From: CAZTAK01 sp964611585
GTDB taxonomy: Bacteria; Pseudomonadota; Alphaproteobacteria; SHVP01
Direction: 5' to 3'
DNA length: 40,959 bases
NCBI GenBank assembly: GCA_964611585.1
Contig: CAZTAK010000016.1
Coordinates: 1 to 40,959, forward strand
In this document: positions 33,061 to 40,959 of the stretch, in pieces
Numbering within the stretch: position 1 is the first letter of the stretch
How the letters are laid out: each line of letters begins with the position of its first letter
Notes under the pieces: generated by a model
Database searches by the model: none
Seen by the model: the letters and a program-made list of their open reading frames with translations, nothing else
What the model was told of the DNA's origin: nothing
Program-made: the position numbers and the translations under genes

Positions 33061-34743
33061 ATGGGAAGCCGACAGATAAGGCGCCGCTATCTAAGCGTTG
33101 ACGGCCATCACGTTCATTACCGCCGGTCGGGTTCGGGACCGCCGGTCGTCTTGTTGCACGAATCGCCGAAATCATCCGCCGCGCACGTTCCCCTGATGGA
33201 CGCCCTTTCCGGGCAGTTCACCGTCTTCGCGTTCGATACGCCCGGATTTGGCGAATCCGATCCATTGCCGGCAGATCAAGACCGGATACGGCATTTTGCC
33301 GATGCCCTGGCCGGGGCGTTGCAAGTCCTGCGAATGCCGCGCTGCGCGGTCTTCGGGAACCATACCGGCGCCAACATTGCGCTCGAATTCGGGCGCCGCC
33401 ACCCGCGCCGGGTGACAGGACTGGTCCTGGAAAGTTTGCCGATATTCAGAAAATCGGAAACCCAGGACATCCTTCGCCATTTCTTCCCACCGCTTCGTCC
33501 CACCTGGGACGCAAGCCACCTCACTTCTGTGTGGTCGCGGGTGCGTGACCAATCCATCTGGTTTCCGTGGTTCCGCCGCGCCGCGGCCGCGCGGCACAGA
33601 TGGCCGATGCCGGACGCCGAATATCGGCACGAATACACGATGGATTTTTTCCGCGCGGGCGATGCGTACCGCCGCGGCTATGGCGCAGCCTTCCGGTATT
33701 CGCCCTTGACGGCGATTCGGGCGTTGACGGTTCCGGTAACTTTCGTCGCCCGCAAGGGCGACTTTCTGGCGCCCCACATCGACCGCTTGCCCAAACTGCG
33801 GCGCAATCAGACAGTCGATCATGTCGGGTTCGGGCGGGTGCCGCCCGAGCGCGCAATCGGAAGACTGCTCACGCAGTACGCGCGGGGAACGGCGCCGGAC
33901 GATCCCGAACCCATCCGAACTTCAAAGCACATTCTTCGGCGATATGCCGACCTGCCCAAGGGGCAGATCGGTTTTCGCGAGATCGGGATCGGATCGGGCC
34001 GGCCGCTGGTCATGCTCCATGACGGCCCCGGATCTTCGCCACGCCTTGAACCGCTGATGAGAACACTGGGCCGGGACCGCCTCGTGATTGCCCTCGATCT
34101 TCCGGGGAACGGTGCATCGGACCCGCTCGATCAGCGCCGGCCTTCCATTTCCGATTACGCCGCCAGCGCGGCAAAGGCCATTCGCCGCCTGCGGTTGCGC
34201 CGGATCGACCTTTACGGAAAAGGCAGCGGCGCCTCCGTTGCGATCGAGATTGCGGTGTCCCATCCACGATTGGTCAAGAAGCTTGTGCTGGAAAGCGTGA
34301 TGATGATTTCGGCCCGCGAGCGCGGCAAACTAATCGCCAACTACACGCCACGCCTTACGCCCGAGGCGGATGGGTCTCATCTTTATCGCACCTGGACGAT
34401 GCTGCGCGACCAGCTGATTACCTGGCCCTGGTACGATTCCAAGGGTGCGAACCTCGATCACAGGGAATCGGATTTCGACCCCAAGGAACTGCAAAGATGG
34501 CTGGTGGACGTGCTGAACAACCGCGACACCTACCACCTGACGACACAGGCCGCGTTTCGATATCCGGTATCGGAGCGGCTGCCTGGAGTTCAATCGCCTA
34601 CACTCGTTTGTTCGCGCCAAGGCGACCGGTTTCACAGGTTTACGCCCAAAGCCGCGCGCCTGATGGCGAATGCGCAATCCAAAGTATTGACCCGGCGGCC
34701 ACCGGAGTTGCGCCGCATTTTCAACAATTTTCTGGACGGCTAA
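33061..34743 (+). CDS. Tandem alpha/beta-hydrolase-fold protein, both nucleophile elbows lacking serine
   Basis: A 560-residue protein made of two alpha/beta-hydrolase domains (about 1-280 and 290-560) that resemble each other: compare DASHLTSVWSRVRDQSIWFPW with DGSHLYRTWTMLRDQLITWPW. The elbow GxSxG reads G99-N-H-T-G in the first domain, with His101 at the nucleophile position, and G386-K-G-S-G in the second, with Gly388. The oxyanion loops LLHESPKSS and MLHDGPGSS are kept. A GNHTG elbow occurs in a known alpha/beta-hydrolase subgroup. Catalysis, if any, is non-classical. The gene ends 12 bp before the scaffold gap. Confidence 0.85.
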   Translation: MGSRQIRRRYLSVDGHHVHYRRSGSGPPVVLLHESPKSSAAHVPLMDALSGQFTVFAFDTPGFGESDPLPADQDRIRHFADALAGALQVLRMPRCAVFGNHTGANIALEFGRRHPRRVTGLVLESLPIFRKSETQDILRHFFPPLRPTWDASHLTSVWSRVRDQSIWFPWFRRAAAARHRWPMPDAEYRHEYTMDFFRAGDAYRRGYGAAFRYSPLTAIRALTVPVTFVARKGDFLAPHIDRLPKLRRNQTVDHVGFGRVPPERAIGRLLTQYARGTAPDDPEPIRTSKHILRRYADLPKGQIGFREIGIGSGRPLVMLHDGPGSSPRLEPLMRTLGRDRLVIALDLPGNGASDPLDQRRPSISDYAASAAKAIRRLRLRRIDLYGKGSGASVAIEIAVSHPRLVKKLVLESVMMISARERGKLIANYTPRLTPEADGSHLYRTWTMLRDQLITWPWYDSKGANLDHRESDFDPKELQRWLVDVLNNRDTYHLTTQAAFRYPVSERLPGVQSPTLVCSRQGDRFHRFTPKAARLMANAQSKVLTRRPPELRRIFNNFLDG

Positions 34744-34755
34744 ACGGCGCACCCC

Positions 34756-34855
34756 NNNNNNNNNNNNNNNNNNNNNNNNNNNNNNNNNNNNNNNNNNNNN
34801 NNNNNNNNNNNNNNNNNNNNNNNNNNNNNNNNNNNNNNNNNNNNNNNNNNNNNNN
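34756..34855. other. Assembly gap of 100 N
   Basis: A run of 100 undetermined bases, typical of a nominal scaffold gap. The interrupted gene on the right needs some 700 bp more coding sequence, so the true gap is larger than shown. Gene order across it is not proven. Confidence 0.99.
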
Positions 34856-36214
34856 TCAAGCCAGGTCACGATTCCGACGAGTTCCTCCCGGCTCTGCGCC
34901 TTGCCCCATAACCGTACCTGACCCCCCCAGCACCCGATCGCGCTCGAACAGAGTTACATCGTGGCCGCGTTCGATGGCGGTCAGCGCCGCCCGCATCCCC
35001 GCCGGACCGCCGCCAATCACGGCGACCTTTTTCGGATGCGCCGCCGGCTTCAGGGTGCCCGTCCCCAGTTTGCCCTCGGCGCCCACGGCCGGGTTGTGGA
35101 TGCAGGCAATTGGCGCCTGGGCGGCAATCGAGGTGAGGCACCAGTTGGCGCCGACGCAAGGGCGGATGCGCTCGGCCTGGCGCGCGCGCGCCTTGGCGAG
35201 CCATTCCGGGTCGGCAATCAGGGCCCGCCCCAGCGCGACCATGTTGCAGTCGCCGTCCGCCAGGTGCCGCTCGGCCTCTGCCGGATGAACGATGCGGCCG
35301 ACGCCCACCACCGGCAGCAAAACTTTTTCCGTGATGACCCGCGTCGCCCGCATCTGATAACCGTGATCTTCGGGCGACGTCGGATAGATCATCATGCGGT
35401 TCAGATAGGTGCCCTGCGACACCGAGATGTAGTCGATGCAACCCGTCGCTTCGAGGGCAGCGGCAATATCCGCCCAGTCCGGCGGCCGCAAGCCGCCCTC
35501 GTGTCCGTCATCGCCGTTGATGCGTACACCGACGATCATGTCCGGGCCGGTTTCCTGGCGCGTCGCGTCGAGAATCTCGTGGACGATGCGCAGCCGGTTT
35601 TCGAGGCTGCCGCCGAATTCGTCGCCGCGGTGGTTGGTGGCGGGCGACAGAAACTGGTTCAGCAGATACCCGTGCGAGAGGCCATGGACCTCGACCCCGT
35701 CGAGACCGCCCTCGCGCGCGTACCGGGCCGACAGCCGGTAGCCTTCGATCAGGTCGCCGATATCGGCGGCCGTCATCACGTGCGGCATTTCGCGATAGAC
35801 CGAACACGGAATCGCCGACGGCGCCCAGACGGGCACGCCACTCGCCACGCTGTTGGTCTGGCGGCCGCGGTGCCACGGCTGCGCCAGCAACTTGGTGCCG
35901 TAGGGCCTGATCGCGTCGCTCAATTTGCGGTACTGCTCGACCATGCGCGGGTCAAAGGCGAACGCCTTGCCCTTGTAGGGCTGCGTCGTGGGGTGAACCG
36001 CCATCGCCTCCATGGTGATCGCACTGACCCCGCCCTTTGCGCGCTCGACGTAGTAATCGAGGTGCGCGTCGGTACACAGATGATCCTTTACCAGCAGCGT
36101 TGCGTGCGCTGCCATCCAGACGCGGTTCTGCAAGGTGTGCTTGCCGACGGCCAAGGAGGTGAACAGGTGCGGATAGGGGCTAGCGGCCTTCTCAACCGGA
36201 TTCTTTACCGGCAT
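34856..36214 (-). CDS. Old-Yellow-Enzyme/trimethylamine-dehydrogenase-like oxidoreductase (3' partial, frameshifted)
   Basis: An FMN TIM-barrel enzyme of the OYE/TMADH class with the start of its C-terminal FAD/NAD domain. The barrel is complete (TSLAVGKHTLQNRVWMAAHAT, GVEVHGLSHGYLLNQFLSP, EFGGSLENRLR, LVALGRALIADPEW-type segments). A partial cluster motif CVGANWC ... CIHNP follows, in which the second of the usual four cysteines is Ala, as in some relatives. Then a nucleotide motif VIGGGPAGMRAAL. At a run of seven C (34922-34928, plus strand) the frame shifts to an early stop; removing one base restores LGGQVRLWGKAQSREELVGIVTWL, which runs into the gap. The frameshift is probably a sequencing error. 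The start at 36214 is likely; a GTG at 36256 is upstream. Confidence 0.82.
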   Translation of the reverse strand: MPVKNPVEKAASPYPHLFTSLAVGKHTLQNRVWMAAHATLLVKDHLCTDAHLDYYVERAKGGVSAITMEAMAVHPTTQPYKGKAFAFDPRMVEQYRKLSDAIRPYGTKLLAQPWHRGRQTNSVASGVPVWAPSAIPCSVYREMPHVMTAADIGDLIEGYRLSARYAREGGLDGVEVHGLSHGYLLNQFLSPATNHRGDEFGGSLENRLRIVHEILDATRQETGPDMIVGVRINGDDGHEGGLRPPDWADIAAALEATGCIDYISVSQGTYLNRMMIYPTSPEDHGYQMRATRVITEKVLLPVVGVGRIVHPAEAERHLADGDCNMVALGRALIADPEWLAKARARQAERIRPCVGANWCLTSIAAQAPIACIHNPAVGAEGKLGTGTLKPAAHPKKVAVIGGGPAGMRAALTAIERGHDVTLFERDRVLGGSGTVMGQGAEPGGTRRNRDLA

Positions 36215-36583
36215 CGGGATGATTCCGCGGTCAGCGCATTGAAGTTGTAGAGGCACTGAATCGAAAATATTTGCGCCTGCCGCTCGCTCGCAATTGGTGC
36301 CAACGTTCCGTCGAGTCTCATCATCCTGGTCTCTCCGAACGGGCGGCGCTGCGGTCTGCGTCGCCGTGCCAAGCCGATGCCGTTCGTCCGAGTCTCCCCA
36401 ATGTTAAGGCGGGTACTTCAGCGTGAGGAACATAGCGCCGCAGGATCGGCGAAACAACGCAGTCGGGGGCAGGCCGTCGATACCGCGCGGCGCGCTTGCC
36501 TAGGGGGGTAATGATTTGCTGTAATTGCCTGGCATGGCGCCGCGTGCGAGGCCGCGCGTTCTGCGGGACGAAGGTGGGACTCG
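36215..36583. other. Divergent intergenic region upstream of the molybdoenzyme operon
   Basis: About 370 bp without a supported gene. It should contain promoters for the OYE gene and for the NrfD-led operon. I see no clear operator or terminator. A ribosome site GAAGGTGGG lies just upstream of the next start. Confidence 0.4.
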
Positions 36584-37468
36584 ATGGCCGGGCGCGAAAT
36601 ATCAGTTCGAGACATGATTGAGCAGGGGACGCTCCGTTTTACGGTCGGCTACAAGGTGCAGACCATCTGGGGCATCGCCGAAGCGCTGGTCTTTGCCCTC
36701 GAGGGGGTCGGGGCGACGCTTGTCGCCGTTGCCGTATGGCAGGAGCAAACCGTGGTGCTTGCCGCCGGAATCGCATTGATGGCGGCGGCGGTGGTTCTGT
36801 TGGTTGGCCACCTCGGCCAGCCGCGAAACGTCTGGAAGGCAATGCGCAACCTACGTCAGTCGTGGGTCAGCCGCGGAACGTTGCTGATCGGCGGGCTGAT
36901 CGCAATGGGGCTGTTGCAACTCGTCGTTGGCTGGACCGCGCTCGGGTCCGCGGCCTGGGTTCTGAAAGCCGCATTGTTTCTCGATGCGTTGGCGATCCTG
37001 GCCTATCCGGGTTTCGTGCTGTCATCTTCGCCGGCGATTCCGTTCTGGAACAGCGGCTTGATGCCGGTGCTTTCATTCGTTTCCGGCGCTGCCAGCGGAT
37101 TTGCGGTGTGGCTCGCGTTCGCGGCGGTGACCGGGCAGCAGGATCTGGCGCAATATGCACAAGTCCTGCTGGTTGCCCTTGGCGTGGTCGCGGCGTGTGT
37201 TTTTGCTTACGTCGCGGTGCAGTGGCGCGGACCCGCGGCGTCGGGCGCGGCGGCGCGGCGGCTCCTGCGGCGAGAAGCGGGTCTCTTCCTTGGCCTCGCC
37301 TGCGTCGTCGGATTGCTGGTTGCGGCGCTTGCGGCGGCCCCGGTCGCCTTCGGCTCGCCCGCGGTTCCGGCGGAGTGGCTGATCGCCGCCGCGTTGGCGC
37401 GCGTGCCCGGCGATCTCGCCTTGCGCCAAGTCTTTATGCGGGTCGGCTTGTACGACCCGGTTCTTTGA
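36584..37468 (+). CDS. NrfD/PsrC/DmsC-like membrane anchor subunit
   Basis: A 294-residue integral membrane protein with about eight hydrophobic helices. Conserved segments include GHLGQPRNVWKAMRNLRQSWVSRG, the DmsC/PsrC quinone-side motif, and SSSPAIPFWNSGLMPVLSF. These subunits bind the membrane quinone pool and carry electrons to or from a [4Fe-4S] subunit; they do not contain haem. It is the first gene of an operon with a molybdopterin catalytic subunit and a four-cluster ferredoxin subunit. Order anchor-catalytic-ferredoxin differs from the usual catalytic-ferredoxin-anchor. No quinone-binding residue can be assigned from here. Confidence 0.85.
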   Translation: MAGREISVRDMIEQGTLRFTVGYKVQTIWGIAEALVFALEGVGATLVAVAVWQEQTVVLAAGIALMAAAVVLLVGHLGQPRNVWKAMRNLRQSWVSRGTLLIGGLIAMGLLQLVVGWTALGSAAWVLKAALFLDALAILAYPGFVLSSSPAIPFWNSGLMPVLSFVSGAASGFAVWLAFAAVTGQQDLAQYAQVLLVALGVVAACVFAYVAVQWRGPAASGAAARRLLRREAGLFLGLACVVGLLVAALAAAPVAFGSPAVPAEWLIAAALARVPGDLALRQVFMRVGLYDPVL

Positions 37469-37497
37469 CGCGCCCCGCCCCGCATCAGGCCTTGGAT

Positions 37498-40077
37498 ATG
37501 GATCAAGCCGACAACGTGCCCTCTCGCCCCGCCGCCGATGACGGGTGGGTCCCGACCGTGTGCCTAGGTTGTTACAACTGTTGCGGCATCCGGGCCCACC
37601 GGGTCGACGGCCGGGTGGTCGATGTCGAGGGCGATCCCCATTCGCCCAATTCGCGCGGTCACTTGTGCGCAAAGGGAAAAGCCCGCTTTGTCGATGTCTA
37701 CCACCCGCGCCGGCTACTCAAGCCGGTGCGCCGGACCAACCCCGAAAAAGGCATCGGCGTCGATCCGCGCTGGCAGGAAATTACCTGGGAAGAGGCGCTG
37801 GGCACAGTGGCGGACCGGCTGGCGCGAATCCGCGGCGACGACCCGCGCAAACTGGTCATCGCCCACTTCGACCTGCCCGGTTACGGCATCAGCGCGGCGT
37901 TCGGCAAGGCCTTCGGCACCAACAATCACCACTGGAACCGGGCCGACTACTGCGGTGCTGCGCCCCATCTTGCAAATCTTCTGCTGAATTGCGCCTTCAA
38001 CGGCGAAATGGATTTCGAGCTGTGCCGCTACATGGTGTTGTGGGGAACGCAGCTCGGGCACGTTGCCGAGACGATTCCGCTTCACGCCGCCAATCAGATG
38101 GCGGAGGCGCGCAAGCGTGGCGCCCGGCTGGTGGTGATCGACCCGTTTTGCTCGAACGCGGCGTCGATGGCGGACGAATGGGTTCCGATCAAACCCGGCA
38201 CCGACGGGGCGATGGCGCTGGGCATGCTCAACGTGGTGCTGAACGAACTCGGCACGTACGACGAAGACTTTCTGCGTGGCAAGACCAACGCGCCCTATCT
38301 GATCGACGAAGACGGCCATTATGTCCGTGACGGCGCCTCCGGCCGGCCGATGGTGTGGGACGAAACCGCAGAAGCGGCGCGGCCGTTCAACGCGCCCGAC
38401 CTGATCGCGCCTGCCATCGCCGGACAATATGAGGCGGAGGGTGCGCCCTGCCGGCCGGCGTTCGATATCCTGCGCCAACACCTGAAGCAGTTCGACGTCG
38501 AGGAGATGGCGCGCGTGACCACCGTTCCCGCGAGAACCATCCGCCGGCTCGCGCGCGAATTCACCGACGCCGCGCGCATCGGCAGCACTATCACGATCGA
38601 GGGTCACCAGTTTCCCTACCGGCCGGCGGCCGTTCATTTCAAGCGCGGCTCGGGCGCCCATAAAGGCGGCGGCCATTCGATGCTGGCCATCCACATGATC
38701 AACCTGATGGTCGGGAACCTCGACGTTCCCGGCGGCCAGCGCGGTGTCAACCCGGTCGGACCGTACTGGGCGCCGGAAACCGACGACGACGGCCTGATGA
38801 TCCCGGCGCAACGCATCGCCAAGTACAACAAACCCTATCCGCCGGCCGAACCCAAGCGCCCCGAAACGCTGGACCTGCACGAACTCTTTCCGGGTGCGCT
38901 GTTCACCCGCGCGCTCTTTCCGATGGCGATCGACGATCCCGAACGCTTCGGCATCGACTACCGGCCCGAAATGCTGATTCACCATCGCACCAACCTGATG
39001 ATGAACAGCCATTCGGCCGAGGCGATGGCGGCGACCCTGAAGCGGTTCGCGTTTCAGGTTTCGTTCGCGACCCTGATTGACGAGACCGCCGAATTTGCCG
39101 ACATCGTGCTGCCCGATGCCCACGACCTGGAACGCTGGGACCTGTTTCCCGCCAACGACCCTTTTGCGTTCGTCACCCCGGGCCCGGGCGACTGGTTCTG
39201 GTTGATGCGCCAGCAAGTTCTCGAACCGCCCGCGGGCGTCCGCCCCTGGACCGAGGTGTACATGGAACTTGCCGACCGGATCGGCGTGCTCGACGCCTTG
39301 TACGAATCCGGCAACGAAATCTGGGACCTTGCCGAGGAATACCGGCTCGATCCGGGAGGGCGGTATTCGGTCGCCGACATCGCCGAACGCCAGGCGAAAA
39401 CCAGGCTCGGGGCGGACTACAGCCACGACCGGCTCGACGAGACGGCGTGCCTGATCACCCGGCCCAAGACCCTTGAAGAAGCCTACCCGCGCGCTTTTCT
39501 GGATGGCCGCGTGCCGATCTATTTCGAGCATCTGCTGGATACGCGCGAAAAAGTTCAGGCCATCATCGATGACCTGGGCCTTGAATGGGATCTTGCCCCC
39601 TACGATCCGCTGTTGCGCTATTTCGCCTGCGACGCCCACGCGCCCGACGGCGAGTACGATCTCATTACCGTCAATTTCAAGGTTCCGTTCCAGACATTTT
39701 CGGTCACCGCCGAGAACGTTTGGATCGACGAAATCGCCAGCGGCAATCCCTACCTGCACCGGGTGATGATCAATTCGGCGACGGCGGGCGCCAAGGGCCT
39801 GACCGACGGCGATCGCGTCAGCGTCGAATCGCGCTGGACCCAAGACGAAGCGGTCGTCAAGGTGACCGAACTGGTGCATCCCGAATGCCTCGGCATTCCC
39901 GGCACGCTGGGTCACTGGGCGCGCGACATGGTGATCTCGGGCGGCAAGGGGACGGCATTCAACAATTTTCTTCCCCCGCCCAGCATGAGCCGCATCGACA
40001 CCTGGAGCGGCCAGGTCGACAGTTGCATTCGGGTTCGAGTCACCAAGATAGCGCCGGACGCGACGGTGAAGACCTGA
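37498..40077 (+). CDS. Molybdopterin oxidoreductase catalytic subunit (CISM family, SoeA/PsrA-like)
   Basis: An 859-residue bis-MGD molybdenum or tungsten enzyme. The N-terminal [4Fe-4S] motif is C22, C25, C29, C57 (an extra Cys at 28). A probable cysteine metal ligand is C152 in DYCGAAPH. Further landmarks are LWGTQLGHVAETIP, GARLVVIDPFCSNAASMADEWVPIKPGTDGAMALGML, HMINLMVGNLDVPGGQRG and a C-terminal MopB-type beta domain (YDLITVNFKVPFQTFS, INSATAGAKGLTDGDRVSVES). There is no twin-arginine signal, so it should face the cytoplasm, as SoeA does. It follows the anchor by 29 bp and overlaps the ferredoxin gene by one base (TGATG). Sulfite oxidation is the favoured role because of the Apr context; polysulfide, thiosulfate or other substrates cannot be excluded. 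Confidence 0.8.
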   Translation: MDQADNVPSRPAADDGWVPTVCLGCYNCCGIRAHRVDGRVVDVEGDPHSPNSRGHLCAKGKARFVDVYHPRRLLKPVRRTNPEKGIGVDPRWQEITWEEALGTVADRLARIRGDDPRKLVIAHFDLPGYGISAAFGKAFGTNNHHWNRADYCGAAPHLANLLLNCAFNGEMDFELCRYMVLWGTQLGHVAETIPLHAANQMAEARKRGARLVVIDPFCSNAASMADEWVPIKPGTDGAMALGMLNVVLNELGTYDEDFLRGKTNAPYLIDEDGHYVRDGASGRPMVWDETAEAARPFNAPDLIAPAIAGQYEAEGAPCRPAFDILRQHLKQFDVEEMARVTTVPARTIRRLAREFTDAARIGSTITIEGHQFPYRPAAVHFKRGSGAHKGGGHSMLAIHMINLMVGNLDVPGGQRGVNPVGPYWAPETDDDGLMIPAQRIAKYNKPYPPAEPKRPETLDLHELFPGALFTRALFPMAIDDPERFGIDYRPEMLIHHRTNLMMNSHSAEAMAATLKRFAFQVSFATLIDETAEFADIVLPDAHDLERWDLFPANDPFAFVTPGPGDWFWLMRQQVLEPPAGVRPWTEVYMELADRIGVLDALYESGNEIWDLAEEYRLDPGGRYSVADIAERQAKTRLGADYSHDRLDETACLITRPKTLEEAYPRAFLDGRVPIYFEHLLDTREKVQAIIDDLGLEWDLAPYDPLLRYFACDAHAPDGEYDLITVNFKVPFQTFSVTAENVWIDEIASGNPYLHRVMINSATAGAKGLTDGDRVSVESRWTQDEAVVKVTELVHPECLGIPGTLGHWARDMVISGGKGTAFNNFLPPPSMSRIDTWSGQVDSCIRVRVTKIAPDATVKT

Positions 40078-40760
40078 TGGCGCGATACGCCATGGTGATC
40101 GACCTCGAACGTTGCAACGGCTGCAACGCCTGTGCGCTGGCGTGCAAGGTGGAACACAGCACCCCCAACGGGATCATGTACACGATGGTGCTGGAACGCG
40201 AGGCCGGGAAGTATCCCAACGCAAGCCGCGTTTTCTTTCCGGTGCTGTGTAATCACTGCGACGATGCGCCGTGTATTCCGGTGTGTCCCACCAAAGCGAC
40301 CTATGCGAGGGCTGACGGTATCGTCCTGATTGATTGGGACACCTGCATCGGCTGCGGGTCATGTATTGCCGCCTGCCCCTACGATCAGCGTTTCAAGGTC
40401 AAGGACAGCCGCAGTTCCGGCGCCGAGGGGAGCGCGGCCTACGTCAACCCCGGCGCCTACGAGATTCCGGAAGGGGTTCCCGTCAAGTGCGATTTCTGTT
40501 TCCATCGCGTCGACCAGGGCCGCGCGCCGGCCTGCGTCGAGGTTTGCTCCACCAACGCACGAATCTTCGGCGATCTCGATGCCACCACGGGCGGGGCGAC
40601 GACGGGCGGGCCCCTATCGGACGAGGCGATGCCGGGCGGGGCGGCGGCGGGCGGCTCGGATGTCGAGACGCCGCCGCTCAGCGAATTGATCGCCCGCAAT
40701 AATGCCTGGCAGCTTCTGCTTGCAAAAGGGACGGAGCCGCGCGTCTTCTATATCGGATGA
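40077..40760 (+). CDS. Four-cluster [4Fe-4S] ferredoxin subunit (SoeB/PsrB/DmsB-like)
   Basis: A 227-residue electron-transfer subunit with four cysteine groups: CNGCNACALACKVEH near the start, CNHCDDAPCIPVCP, CIGCGSCIAACP and CDFCFHRVDQGRAPACVEVC. All sixteen ligands are present, so it wires the Mo/W subunit to the membrane anchor. After the last cluster comes a glycine/threonine/alanine-rich stretch of about 30 residues (DATTGGATTGGPLSDEAMPGGAAAGGSD), not part of the usual fold. The start ATG overlaps the stop of the preceding gene. The operon ends here and no further gene is visible to the edge. Confidence 0.88.
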   Translation: MARYAMVIDLERCNGCNACALACKVEHSTPNGIMYTMVLEREAGKYPNASRVFFPVLCNHCDDAPCIPVCPTKATYARADGIVLIDWDTCIGCGSCIAACPYDQRFKVKDSRSSGAEGSAAYVNPGAYEIPEGVPVKCDFCFHRVDQGRAPACVEVCSTNARIFGDLDATTGGATTGGPLSDEAMPGGAAAGGSDVETPPLSELIARNNAWQLLLAKGTEPRVFYIG

Positions 40761-40940
40761 GGGTGCCGGGCGGCCCGCCGGCCCGCGCCGTCGATTGCGG
40801 CCCTATCAGCAGGCAGAGGGCTGAAACCAGGACAATCCATGATCAGCGCACGCGCAACGATGCACCGGCGAGGCGCCGCAACACCCGCGCCTTCGTCGAG
40901 CCTTTCGGGCGGAGTTCGGCAATACGCGAAGCGAAAGGTC

Positions 40941-40959
40941 TAGAGCTTTTCCCGTTCGC
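40941..40959. repeat. TAGAGC-type inverted repeat element, left arm (runs off the window)
   Basis: The 19 nt at the window edge are the exact reverse complement of 11588-11606, so a third copy of the element lies at the 3' end of the molybdoenzyme operon. Confidence 0.75.

Noticed and set aside
37714..39915. 733-codon minus-strand open frame across the molybdoenzyme gene
   Set aside because: Shadow of the GC-rich sense gene; no motif and no ribosome site.

Overview
The window is GC-rich bacterial DNA with densely packed genes. Gene content points to a proteobacterium, most likely an alphaproteobacterium of the Rhodospirillales kind: a sarcosine oxidase gamma subunit, GMC and Old-Yellow-type oxidoreductases, FbpABC-type transport and TupABC. 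No rRNA or tRNA marker is present, so taxonomy is an inference. A 100-N scaffold gap at 34756-34855 separates the last 6 kb from the rest.

The core of the window (about 4.8-16 kb) is a dissimilatory sulfur island. On the plus strand are sat (ATP sulfurylase), a small ankyrin-repeat protein, aprB and aprA (APS reductase), then a YkgJ-type cysteine-cluster protein. Divergent from sat, on the minus strand, is a tight operon qmoA-qmoB-hdrC-hdrB. QmoA and QmoB are the known electron partners of AprBA. The membrane subunit QmoC is absent, and separate soluble HdrC and HdrB subunits stand in its place, an arrangement I know mainly from Gram-positive sulfate reducers. With the aerobic-looking neighbours, the likely direction is sulfite to APS to sulfate plus ATP. 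At the right end (36.6-40.8 kb) a three-gene molybdo/tungsto-enzyme operon (NrfD-like anchor, catalytic subunit without a Tat signal, four-cluster ferredoxin subunit) resembles cytoplasm-facing SoeABC/PsrABC enzymes and could be a second sulfite-oxidising route.

The left end (0-4.4 kb) holds the 3' part of soxG converging on an N-carbamoylsarcosine-amidase-like hydrolase, an EamA exporter and a GMC oxidoreductase. From 16 to 28.6 kb come tupBCA (tungstate uptake, 4-bp overlaps), an AhpD-like protein, and a probable catabolic island for an amide or cyclic N-compound: an amidase and two paralogous amidohydrolases bracketing a complete binding-protein/ATPase/permease transporter and a muconolactone-isomerase-like protein.

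From 28.6 to 36.2 kb are a decayed MFS gene, a TetR regulator cotranscribed with a membrane-anchored methyltransferase behind a clear palindromic operator, a two-domain VOC protein, an MDR reductase, a tandem alpha/beta hydrolase lacking both nucleophile serines, and an Old-Yellow/TMADH-type enzyme cut by the gap and by a homopolymer frameshift. Non-coding structure includes an 11-bp tandem array (4486-4605), a dispersed TAGAGC inverted-repeat element (two at 11.5 kb, one running off the right edge), and a strong terminator after aprA.
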